DNA of 64,000 bases from Symbiodinium kawagutii (taxonomy: Eukaryota > Sar > Dinophyceae > Suessiales > Symbiodiniaceae). Location of the stretch: the NCBI GenBank assembly GCA_009767595.1, contig VSDK01007059.1, positions 246,544-310,543 on the forward strand, in the 5' to 3' direction. A model generated the notes under the pieces. The model made no database searches, had not been told where the DNA came from, and saw only the letters and a program-made list of their open reading frames with translations. Made by a program: the position numbers and the translations under genes. Below, in pieces: positions 1 through 10,404 of this stretch. The stretch's first letter is position 1. Every line of letters begins with the position of its first letter.

Positions 1-144
1 AGATCCTGAGGAGGATGACGCAGTGTCTCCTGACACGCCAGGGCCAACAGATCCTGAGGAGGATGACGCAGTGTCTCCTGACACGCCAGGGCCAACAGAT
101 CCTGAGGAGGATGACACAGTGTCTCCTGACCCGCCAGGGCCAAG
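1..144. repeat. 48-base tandem repeat, three copies, in coding frame
   Basis: Three head-to-tail copies of a 48-base unit beginning agatcctgaggaggatgac. Copies one and two are almost identical and copy three carries several substitutions. The array probably continues upstream of the window. Confidence 0.9.
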
Positions 145-190
145 GGATCCTGAGGACCACGATTCCGATGATGAAGATGTTTTTCCATGA
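2..190 (+). CDS. 3' end of a gene encoding 16-residue acidic/proline repeats (partial)
   Basis: The window opens inside a reading frame with no start codon in view. It runs 62 codons to a TGA at 188-190. The first 144 bases are three copies of a 48-base unit, each encoding 16 residues of the form DPEEDDAVSPDTPGPT. The third copy has drifted (A to T, T to P, T to R). The protein then ends in a short acidic tail, DPEDHDSDDEDVFP. Low-complexity acidic and proline-rich repeats like this are usually disordered linkers or surface repeats. The family cannot be named from this fragment. The 48-base period, an exact multiple of three, and the agreement of codon frame with repeat unit support real coding over chance. 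Confidence 0.6.
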   Translation, partial: DPEEDDAVSPDTPGPTDPEEDDAVSPDTPGPTDPEEDDTVSPDPPGPRDPEDHDSDDEDVFP

Positions 191-2800
191 GCCCGGTTTC
201 CCCGGGGCACCGAGAGGTGTGATGTCGTGTAAACTTATTTGCTACGCCACGGCGAGAGAGCCATTCATTCATCTATAAAGATATATAGTTTATGTCTATG
301 TCTATATGTAGAGAGGTATGTAATACCGGCAGTCACAAGTTCAACTGTTTTGGTGCCACATTGGCGTTGACTGCAGATCACTGCAGTAGAATCAGGCAAG
401 TTTGCGTTTTTAAGCAATAGCTACATGCATTTCCCCTGTTCGGACTTGTGCCTGTTTGTGGCATGCCCGATCAGCTCATGCAGAGCAACGCGACTCAAAG
501 CCTGAAACAAAGCTATCTACGAACCACGAACCCGCTCTTTTTTTTCCAGAAGGAACCGAAGCAACTTCAGTTCACACTGGTGAGATGGGTATGCAGCGCA
601 AAGTCAGACTGACATACCCAGTGGAGTGGGAGAGAATAGATGCAGGGCCGAGAGCCGGCCTGTGACCTTGCTAATTTAGAGCACAGGCAAAGAAGTTTCT
701 GGAGTTTTGATTCCACAATCTGTATCCACTTGTATAGGGGTTTGGTTCATCCAACTTTTCAATTAAGATTTTGCATTTTGGGCCTGGAATGATGGGCCAC
801 CGTTGGAAGAACCAAAACCAGAACCAAAGCACATCGCCCAATGAGTGTCCAAAGAACTGCGAAGCTCGTGATTCTATGTGATCCTTCCATTAATCCATAT
901 TAATCCTATCATTCATTTTGTTTTCATGTCATTCTCATCATCAGGTTTTTCAGCCAAGTTATTACATGTGTTGCATGTCATTGCGATCATGGAACATCGC
1001 TGGGCGGAGTAGTAGGATGTAGGTAGTAGGTAGACAACACTGGATGTTTCTCTTCACGTCTTTCGGATCCAGCGCTACGTCTACTGAGTTTGCAATGCGC
1101 ATTGGTGAGCCAAGTGATGGTTTACCAACTGTGCACTGCACCCTGCCATCTCCACAATAGTTGGAGGGATCACATCAAATAAAGTAAGCGCAGCTGCAAA
1201 ATCATTCGATGTGTGCCTCCAACATCAGTGTGATTTTGATGCTTTTGCTGCTGGAGATCCCTGGAGCTGTTTCAATGGATGCTTCCACTTCTTCAATTGG
1301 CGACACTCGCAGCAGGTGGGCGAAGAGGTGCCTCCTGTGACAATCTTGCCCATTTACTCTCAGCTGCCGTCAGACTTGCAGGCGAAGCAAAGACACGTTG
1401 CTTTAGATACTGTTTTGGATACTTTCAGATTGCTTTAGTATGTTTATAATGTATGTTTTCAATAGACTGATTATCAGTGAAATTGAGTCTGGATATTAAT
1501 GGATGTTCCTTGCATTCAAGAATTTTCAGTCTTGGAAGAGCTTACAGTTTTGAGCATTTACAGTGCCTCCCCTCTCAGAGGCCTCCTGTAATTAGTGCGC
1601 TTGCCATTGTCTTTCTTCTCCCAATCGTTGAAGAAACAGAAATGAACAGCACAGATCCCAAACCTCCGATTTGTCAGGCCAAGATTTTCGAAAGTAGCGA
1701 CAAGAGAAAGATTATTGTTGCCACTTGGCGGTGTAAATTGGATTAAATTGGTTGTGAGAAACGGGTCGCTTTGCAGTTTGAACTATGGAATACTAACTCC
1801 CTGGTGGCACCTTGTAAATGATACCACATACTGCCAGCCGCCGATTGATCGACCGATTCTCCTGCACCTGATAATGCAAAACCACAGTTTTCTTGGGCGT
1901 TGCCACCACGGTCAGCACAGTCCAAGATCGAAAGGAGTCAGTCTATACATGTCTATACTATAGACGATGTTTTCCGTGGGTTGCCAAGAGGGACACAAGA
2001 GCGCTGAAGCTCATCTTGTCACATGGGGCATTAGCGAATGCACATTTTAGGGAAAGGGCAGTTTGTCCACATGGGATGTGGGCAGAGTAGGTTGCCATCA
2101 ATCCTTTTGTTGCTCGCTGTCCTCTTAAGGCCACCAACATTGCAGAGACATCGCTGACAGTGGATGGCATCAAATACGTCATTGACACAGGCAGGTCTTA
2201 GCAGGGTGATGCAGAGTGCTAATTGCCAATGTACACGTTGTGATTATCTACCGCCCCAAGCACTGCGGGACCAATCGAAGCCATGCAATCTCACCCTGTG
2301 GGCACCTGGTTCAAAAGGTACCAGTATATGGATCACCGTGCCATTCCGTTTCAAGTTTCCTGAGTTGGATCACGGAAACCCACCTATCCAAATCAGATGG
2401 ATCCAAATGGGATATTGGTGGACATTGTGTATTCTCAGCATGTCCAATAATTGTCAGAGACACAGGCAGACAAAGCACGAGAGAGAAATCATGCATGTCA
2501 ATGCATGTGATGTGTTTGTGTGCGTATGTTTTTGCTGCTTCATCAGCGCTGATTCATTCTCCATATTTCATGCCTGAAGCTGTTCTTGCGTGCTACTTGC
2601 ACTGCGGCAAATGAATGCTGCAGGTGTGTTTCTCCCGATTTAGTTTGTTGGACTTTGTAAGTCGTTGTTTTCATGCGGTGAATTAAGGGTATCGTGGTCG
2701 TGGTTGTGGTGTTGGTTGTCATGGCGTCATCGTTGTTGATCTCGTGCTGGTGCATGTAGTCATATGGTCATATGGCTGTGGTGATTCTTGTTAGTTGTTT
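191..2800. other. No gene recognised
   Basis: AT-rich, stop-dense sequence with short open frames only. No family motif or convincing exon was seen on either strand. It includes the 3' flank of the repeat-protein gene. Confidence 0.5.
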
Positions 2801-2802
2801 GG

Positions 2803-2854
<52 letters not shown>

Positions 2855-2976
2855 CGTTGTCGTTGTCGTTGTTGTTGTCGTTGTTGTTGTCGTTGTCGTT
2901 GTCCTTGTCATTGTCGTTGTTGTTGTCGTTGTTGTTGTTGTTGTCGTTGTCCTTGTCGTTGTCGGTGTCGTTGTGG

Positions 2977-3023
<47 letters not shown>

Positions 3024-3139
3024 AATTATTGCTGTTGTTGTTGTTGTTGTTGTTGTTGTTGCTCAGGTAGTAGTAGCAGCAGCTGTTGTTGCTGTTGTGG
3101 TTGTGGTGGTTGTTGCTTTTCTTGCAGCAGCTGTTGTTT

Positions 3140-3179
<40 letters not shown>

Positions 3180-3263
3180 GGTTGTTGTTGTTGTTGCNNN
3201 NNNNNNNCTGCTGCTGTTGTTGTTGTTGTGGTTGTGGTTGTGGTGGTTGTTGCTTTTCTTGCA
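2801..3263. repeat. GTT/TTG (CAA) microsatellite with interruptions
   Basis: About 400 bases of GTT triplets interrupted by GTC, CTT, GCA and GGT variants. Long open frames in several phases here are only homopolymer translations (poly-Val, poly-Leu, poly-Cys; poly-Gln and poly-Asn on the other strand) and are not called as genes. Confidence 0.95.
3198..3207. other. Assembly gap of ten N
   Basis: Ten N bases lie inside the microsatellite. The true length of the missing sequence is unknown. A segment of roughly 35 bases before the gap (about 3091-3126) recurs after it (about 3231-3263). Confidence 1.
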
Positions 3264-5277
3264 TTTGAACCTTGTTGCTGCCGTCGCCGATGTTGAGTAT
3301 TGAATATTTTCATGTATTTTCTGCGGACCATGGCGATTGATGCTCAGGTTACTGCAAGCTCAAGATCTACAACCCCAAGATGGGTTTCCCTCCCAGCTTT
3401 TGCGGACCTACGGACCGTATGTGTGATTGATGTATCCACGCCATTGATTGCTTATAACATGTTACTTACTGCTGCTATGTTTGCCATATTTTGCTTTTGT
3501 TGCATGCCATGCAATAGCAGGAAGTTGGAGAGCTCTAAGGATCTTAGCACAGCACAATCAAAATAGTTATGACTTTGTGGAAAAGCCCGTGGGACCATGA
3601 CCATGTCCTAAGGAATGGATAGCTTGCAAGTGACTCCTATCTCGCAAGCCAACGTTTCAGCCTCAGCTGCGGCTGACTCTGGAGTGAAGAGCTGACTCCA
3701 GAAATTTGAGGCGAACCAGCGCCGTGGCCGTGCTGGGCGCACAGGACCCGGAGCGTGCGGTGCTTGGAATGGGAAAGGTCTTGTAAGACCTACTGGATCA
3801 TGCAATTGAATCTACTATGCATCATTAGATTTAGTTAGTTTACGCACATTGTTTTTCATGTTGATGTATTTATATTTTTCATTTTCTACAACAAGTTCAA
3901 AGTGTAAATGTGCTTGAACAATACGTGTGGCATATAGCATGTACAGATACATAATGCCTACATCACTGTATGTCCAAGGTACTTTATTATAATCATGATG
4001 TCGTTCAAACATATGGTCATCATATCCAGCAATGATAGGTACTCCCAGGCACAAACAATAGCTTTATCGAATACATGATTCTTGTAGGGCACCAGTCATG
4101 CAGAAGACGGAGCACCCATGTTGATATTTGCGTGTCGTGCCGAAGAACCCATATTCTCAGGCATCCAACTCGCATCATGAGCTATGCAGTCACATTTACA
4201 AGCTCAGGCCTGGTTGTCAACTCTTGAGGTGCTGGAGGCTTTACACCGAGAGTGCCTATGTCTCTGAGATGCTCACGATGACCATCCCCGAAATTCAACG
4301 TTAGGCTCCCGGTGAGACTGGAGTAAGTTCCGAAACAGACTCAGTTGGACAAGCAGAGAAGGAGTTCGGGTCTTGGAAGAACTTCTTCGCTTGCTTTCAT
4401 TGCTCTCCTGAATTTGCATCAGCCGCAAACGGAGGAAAACGGACTTAGATTTTTTTTACCGCTCGAAATCACACATCGCTTTGTTGATATGAGTTGGCTA
4501 AAGCATTGGCCGAATGCATGCAGTAGGCTTCCGACTTGCAGATGAACTCACACAGCATGCGCACACATTTTGAATACGTGCAGTATTCGCACACATATAC
4601 CAACAGAATCAAAGAAAGCGCGTATTTGCATCAAAACTATGGATAGATTGTTTCTAGCAATGAGAGTACGTATTCATGGTAAGATATGTTAAGTCAGTGC
4701 TACTCAGCTCCATTTTCAATCGCATTGCGTTCCCTCTCCTGAGGGACCAATTTGGCAAATGTGGTGCTGCTATTGAAGTCCATGGGAGTTGCTTGGCTTT
4801 GTGATGGCTGACACTGCTGCTCGTTCTATCCAGTTTACTCCGTCATCCTAGGTCCCAGTTTAGGATGTACTACCTGCATCCATCTAACATTTGTTTGCTA
4901 GCACTCTTTCTTTCTCGGATTCAGCGATGATTCAGCAATGCAACGTGGCCATTCGCTGAGATCAAAGATTTGCTCTCTTTCGGCTTCATGGATCCACCAC
5001 CACAGGAGCACCAGAATTTGCATGGCTTTCACTTCCTTTCAGATCTGTCAGGCTCAAGATTGCATATAATTGCACTGGAAGAAGAATATGCAGGTTATTG
5101 TTGGGCTCATTGGTAGAATTGTGCTGACATTTTGTCATCCTCTGAATGCCAGTGGCAATATGTGGCATCCGGTGTGGTCCAGTGTGGTGACAGGATACCA
5201 TCCTGAACTCGTTGTTTCAGCTTTGGATGCTGGGTGCTTTGGACAATCTTGGCGTTGGATGCCTAGATATCTTGCAG
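3264..5277. other. No gene recognised
   Basis: Short open frames on both strands without motifs. No supported exon. Confidence 0.45.
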
Positions 5278-5497
5278 GGCACTGGTACGGCCAACCGGTC
5301 CCAGCAAAATAGAACATCTTGAAGCGTCAGGAGATGGAACACGATGGACATGGCTGCACCCATGTTCCAAGGACATCACCAAGTTGGGCAACAAGATGGC
5401 GCAATTTCCACTGGCCCAGGCCTCAGCAAAAGCGCCAGTGAAGGCTTTTTTTTGGTTCCAGCAGATGTTTGAACCAAGTGAAGCAAAAATCAAATGA
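5278..5497 (+). CDS. Possible last exon of an unrecognised gene
   Basis: A CTTGCAG acceptor at 5271-5277 is followed by an uninterrupted frame of 72 codons ending in TGA at 5495-5497. The encoded segment has an ordinary mixed composition and a C-terminal part rich in Ala, Lys and aromatics (residues such as KAFFWFQQMF near the end). No family is recognised and no upstream exon could be attached. The opposite strand is also open across almost the same interval (5263-5493), so the strand is not certain. The plus strand is preferred because of the splice acceptor. Confidence 0.35.
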
Positions 5498-7131
5498 AGA
5501 AAATAAATTGAATATGTAGTGCATCACATAAATCTACAAGTCCTTGTGAAATACACAGAGAGAGAATCACTGACACTATGATCAAACGATACCAATCGCA
5601 TCCAACGGCACAGCCTCGCATTCACTGAGGATCCCCCACTCTCCAAGATGCTAATCGTTGGAGAGGAGATTGGCTGTAGCTCTGAGGCACTGTTGAAATT
5701 CTTTTATTTTCAACATCGCTTGGAAACCGAGAGAACAAGATTGCAAAATGCCGGGGACGGTTTGGTTCCAACTATGACTGTGCAATGTGCTGCTTGTGTT
5801 TGCTTGTCATTCCTTCTGCGTGGGCGAGATCATGAGCATCGTGTCCATGCTTTCGGTGCCATCGATCTTTTTCCGTCCAAAGGAGAGCCGTGGGAGTGCC
5901 CTGTTGAAGCATCTTAGCACAGAGACTCCGCATGTACCGGAGAGGTGAAGGAAGTCCAGGCTACAGCACTTCCGGTGAGCTTTCTTGTTATTGGTTTCAT
6001 CAGAGAACATGCAAAATCACAGGTTTTGCCACAGCTTCTGGGCACAGACTGCATCATTGTCCTGAGATGTCCTGAGTCACCGTTGGCCGGATACTGCGCA
6101 AGGACCGTGCAGACGAAAGCGATGCTGCACGGGAGAAATTTTTTGTCCCGGAAAGTGCGCCTTCGGATTTGCGCCAGTAGAGGGATCGAAGTTGGTCTTC
6201 CATGTTGAGTTTGAAGATGTTCGAATGAGTTTGAATGAGTTTGATTGCGCTCGGATAAGATGACCTCAACAGAGCTCGGTGTTCCCTTCCGTGCGGAGCC
6301 CTTTTGTAGCTTGCAATTGGAAACTGCCGTGGATGGCGTCCCAGTTTAGTCGTATTCATATTCTGTTTCCAGGGCCACCGAGTATCCATGGCATCCCCAC
6401 TGTTCCAACAGGGTATCCCCTTGTCCGGAGTGTCCTGTAGGTGATCACCTGACCTTCTTGAATGTCTACCAGCAGTGGGGCCACAATGGCTACAGCCCCT
6501 TGCCTTTTAGCAGTTGCAACAACTGGGAGCACAGGCATGAGTTCAGTGGATGGAGCTTCCAGTGTGCCCCAGTCGGTGCTACTGTTTGATGGAACATGGC
6601 ATACACTATACACCATTCGCTGAAGATGGAAGACTGAGGGCGTCATCAGATTGCCTCCAATTGCCTATGTCCTTACTGAAAGTCCTTATAGGATTCTTTT
6701 GGACAATTTCTTATAGAAGCCTTATTTTGATAGACAATTCATGACAATCCCCTAAAAGAGTCCTTGTAGATTGCTTATTTGCATTGATTGATGCTTGTGA
6801 AATCTCATGAGCAGATTTGAACTTCGCAGCACTTCGGACGCCACTCAGTTCTCATAGTGCCCACAGGCGTTGCTTCTGAGGTGCGAAATGGTGTGGAGAT
6901 CATTTTGTTCATCAAAAGTCGCTGAAAAAAGTGCGTGAAGTGTCCTCCCCTCAGGCCTTCACAGATGTTATCAGATGGTCAAAGATTCTCCTGCACCCAT
7001 CCCCTTTGTTCCATATCTTGAGGCGTGGGCAGCTGGAGGAGATCATGCTGCTTGGACACTACAGTGGTCCAGTGGCGCATGGGATTTGAATGGTTTTGAT
7101 AGGATCCGGCCATAGGCAGCTTAGAAGCATA

Positions 7132-7161
7132 TGGCTGGCACGGCTGGCACGGCTGGCACGA
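7132..7161. repeat. 10-base tandem repeat, three copies
   Basis: The unit cggctggcac is repeated head to tail three times. Confidence 0.85.
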
Positions 7162-8538
7162 GTAGAGAGCTTGCTGCTTTATCATGCTCTGAGGCAGCAG
7201 CAGCACCTACAAATCAACTCCATTGGTGAAAGGCTGAGCTGAGTGGTGAAACCGATGTCAAAGGCAACAGGACATGAAAAACTGCTCCATGTTAGACTTC
7301 GCTATACTTCACCGTTGTCAAAGCTCTGCGAACTCTTGGTCTCATGCAGCTTGAGGCACTGACTGGGACTTGGTGCGCAAGGCCATTTGCGCAGGCTACT
7401 TCCACAACGCCAGCAAGTCATCAGCTCAGAAGCTGGAACTGCCTGGAACTGCAGACTATGCAGACTCATCTTGTGCTTGACCAATTTTCATCAATTTTCA
7501 TCATTTTTCATCGATTTCCCCAGTGATTTCCATCACTTGCAGTGCATCCCAGCGTCGTAAGCCTTGAGGCTTCGTGGCATTGGTGAGTACGTCAACCTCC
7601 GGCGCCATGGCACCATCATTTCCTTAACAAAGATCTGGCGGAACACATGAAATAGAGAAAAATGGATAGAAATGATAGCAGTGTCAAACGCAAGGTGTCA
7701 TATTTCACAAGGATGCTATTCAAAGATCACAAGTGATATGCGTCCAGCTTTGCGACTCAGGTCGCGCATTCCTGCAAATTTACATCCAACCAGCTCCTTG
7801 TTGCGGGCTGAGGACCCCTTCAGCTGTGCAGGGCGAATGGTCCTCCAGTTTGTTAGTTGGCTCACGGGAAAACGCCCTAGGTATGGCCTTGGCTACACGC
7901 CCGACTACGTGGTGTACCACGAGGTAGGACACGAAGCTGGTTGAGACGAAGGAGCAGGAAGCAGTGGACTAGAATGTGATCATCAATCACTGTTTTAATC
8001 ATTCATCACATTTATTCATATTTAGTCAGTGATCGATTTATAACGGCTCTAAATGTGTTATTGCCCGTGGCAGCCGCTCTGGAAGGTTATGTACACGGTC
8101 AAGGAGTACATGCAGACTGTCACAGCAGTAGACCCTTACTGGTTGGCTGAGTCGGGGCAGCTCAGAATTCATGCTGACAAATGTGCTGGGTCCATATGCC
8201 TAGCTGAGTCTGAGATTGCACACAGAAATAAAGTCAATGAACATGCAGTAAATTAACACAACCAATATAATTTCCAAGGTTATGTGGTGATTCTCCCATG
8301 TTTGTCATTCTCAGCGTCTGCTAAAGGCAGGGCCAACCCTCTGAGATGCCCTGGCAAAAACAGGTTATGTGGTGCAGTGAATCAAAGAACTGTATGAATT
8401 GGAAATACCAATTATGTGTCTACCGCTGTCCTGTGAACACCATTTAGTGGTACTGCGTTGCGATGCCGGAAAAGCTGTGGAGACAAGATATTATGTGAGT
8501 CATTCTGATCCATTGATATTGGATACGGCATGATCTAA

Positions 8539-8916
8539 TCAATTTAAGTTTTTGTTTTTGCCAGGGGCTACAGGATAGATACTGACCAAGAATGTGCAAC
8601 ATGTGAACTCCGGGCCGACTGTGTCGAAGACGTCATATTCTCCTTCTTGATCTCGTTGTAGCACGTTTTGCAGATTCGACGAGACAAGACCAAAGACAGG
8701 AAGGAAACAGGCAATATTAGACCGCCGTTCAGTGATGTATTTTAGAGCCCCGTTGACATGAGGCTCGGCCCCATGTTCTTCTCTGTCAAGGAGTCGAGTG
8801 AGGGCCTTTCTTTCCCATACTAATAGTCCTTTGGTTGGGTGGCAGGTACCAGGTGACGTTGGCCCAAAGCACTTGCACCACGGTTCAAATTGCAGTGATG
8901 TGATGCAGACGATCAT
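8539..8916 (-). CDS. Hypothetical open frame, 125 codons
   Basis: Open on the minus strand for 125 codons with balanced composition. No domain, signal peptide or membrane segment stands out and no splice partners were found. It may be one exon of a minus-strand gene or a chance frame. Confidence 0.2.
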   Translation of the reverse strand: MIVCITSLQFEPWCKCFGPTSPGTCHPTKGLLVWERKALTRLLDREEHGAEPHVNGALKYITERRSNIACFLPVFGLVSSNLQNVLQRDQEGEYDVFDTVGPEFTCCTFLVSIYPVAPGKNKNLN

Positions 8917-9238
8917 GAAAGATTTTCACAGCATTCCGTGTTATTCTGCTTTCCTGGTTTGCTTTGCTTGGCACGAGGTAGCGACTTCCATGCAAAGCAA
9001 AGACAGGAGCAAGAAGAGCGGAGAAAAATGGAGTTCCTTTGCTGAACACAGATTTTGACGAATACTGACCCAGAGATCCCCAGAGCGGCAGTTTGGCCAC
9101 TCCGAGACTTGCTGGAGAAGGCAATAGAAAGATACTCGTAATAAAGATACAGAAAGCATATGAAATCATATTAAAGCATATGAAAGCATATATGGCACTG
9201 TATGGCACTGTGAGATCGCCCAGCGTTTCACCGTTGAG

Positions 9239-9392
9239 GTATGAGCAGAAGCTGCGAGATGACCTTGAAAGGCAAGCAAAGCAGGAAGAAGCCGCCGGGG
9301 CCTCAGCACGGCCCCCACACCCTGGGAACGTCGGCAGTTCTGGGCCACGGTCTGAGTACACGAAGACTGTACGACGCCCGCTGAGCACCTGA
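9239..9392 (+). CDS. Last exon of an unrecognised gene with a charged helical tail
   Basis: After an acceptor AG at 9237-9238 (followed by G, as in most introns here) the frame encodes about 50 residues. It begins YEQKLRDDLERQAKQEE, which is a strongly charged helix. It continues with a Pro/Gly/Ser-rich stretch and a basic C-terminus ending in TGA at 9390-9392. The composition is typical of a coiled-coil or linker end. Upstream exons were not found, so the protein cannot be named. Confidence 0.45.
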
Positions 9393-9511
9393 CAAGCTGA
9401 GGAATGTCAAGTAATATCAAGTAATTAGTTCTACCAGTACTAGTTGTTACATCTTTGTACCATTTCAATGATTTTTCAATGCTGGTCCTTGTAGAAGGAT
9501 ATTGTTTTTTT

Positions 9512-9600
9512 CTTCATGCAACAAAAATGAATGCATGCTTATCGTTGTTTGTTCCAGTCCGCTCAGTTGCCATGCTACACCTACTCCTGGCCTCAAGTTG
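9512..9600. repeat. Dispersed repeat, copy 1 (other copy 25693-25795)
   Basis: About 85 bases resemble 25693-25795 in the same orientation. Shared runs include atcgttgtttgtt, agttgccatgcta and cctggcctcaagtt, with small insertions in the second copy. Confidence 0.8.
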
Positions 9601-10293
9601 AATCGCATTTCCGTCGGTGAATAAAACTCTGACATCATTTGGCATCGTGACTTTGTTGAATTGCCAAAAGCCTCGAACAGAGATGGACAAGCACAAGGTC
9701 AAATCAATTTCGGATTGTGATCACCTCCTGGTGCTACATATGCTGTTTAAGATGTTTTAGTGCGTATTCAGTTTTGATCCATTCCGGGAGTTGAACATTT
9801 GGCTGACACAAGACGGGATAAATGCTGCACGGATGGAATGCATGTGAATGCTGCGCACCGAGCCAAGCATCCAAGATTGTACTTGAGTAAGACATGGCAA
9901 GGTGCTTTGCGATTGTAAGACTCAGAAGTGTAGTAGGGCAGTAAAGTGAGCGCTTTACTTGGGAAACCTGGCAGGCTGTCGGCTAGAAATATTCTACGTG
10001 CAAGTGCTGCTTTTTCTTTCTTTGAAGGGTCAAGCTGTTTGGTGGATTTTGTTGGTGTAGGTGTAGGTGACATCTATAGCCACTGTATACTGTATACATT
10101 TGTGGGGTGTTCGATTCACTTCCCATTCTGAAATGCCCTACACTTACTTCCCATGGCCCTGCTCATCTACTTCCTGAAATGTTTCAGTTCATCACATGTT
10201 TGGAGTTGCCAGATGGCAGTTCTGATGGTTTTCCGGGGATTTCTTTGATCCATGTCCTTGTCCAACCGGTCCAACCACTTGCGACCGACACAG

Positions 10294-10404
10294 CACCGCA
10301 TCGAGGAAGCCTTGGTCCGCAGTGGCGGCCAGGTGGTTGAGTTCAAAGCTCAGACCAATCCGAAGAAGCTGGTTGTGGCTGGTTCCATTCAGCATGTCAC
10401 ACCG
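10294..10404 (+). CDS. Exon resembling the start of an SpoVS/Alba-like domain
   Basis: Following an acceptor (cacag, 10289-10293) the frame reads HRIEEALVRSGG, then QVVEFKAQTNPKKLVVAGSI. The core TNPKK-x(3)-AGSI and the preceding beta-strand resemble the first strand and glycine turn of the SpoVS/Alba fold, which occurs in dinoflagellate nucleic-acid-binding proteins. The frame stays open to 10482 without further family-like residues, so the exon probably ends near a GC donor at about 10405. Two extra Val residues sit inside the motif, so the assignment is tentative. No partner exon was confirmed. Confidence 0.3.

Larger units (their letters stand above)
5498..9238. other. No gene firmly recognised; scattered exon-like pieces
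   Basis: Two pieces have coding-like composition but could not be joined. Around 5946-5972 a short frame is followed by a consensus GTGAGC donor. Around 6075-6240 all three plus frames stay open for 30-50 codons. On the minus strand, 8539-8916 is open for 125 codons. None carries a motif that identifies a family. Confidence 0.3.

Noticed and set aside
2772..3331. Several long open frames on both strands (up to 174 codons)
   Set aside because: They only translate the GTT microsatellite into poly-Val, poly-Leu, poly-Cys, poly-Gln or poly-Asn and cross the N gap.
5263..5493. Minus-strand open frame of 76 codons
   Set aside because: It mirrors the plus-strand exon candidate at 5278-5497, which has a splice acceptor. 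No minus-strand splice partners were seen.
6054..6389. Minus-strand open frame of 111 codons and FKBP-like plus-strand residues near 6140-6230
   Set aside because: All frames are open here, no complete FKBP core could be assembled, and the similarity is limited to about 20 residues.
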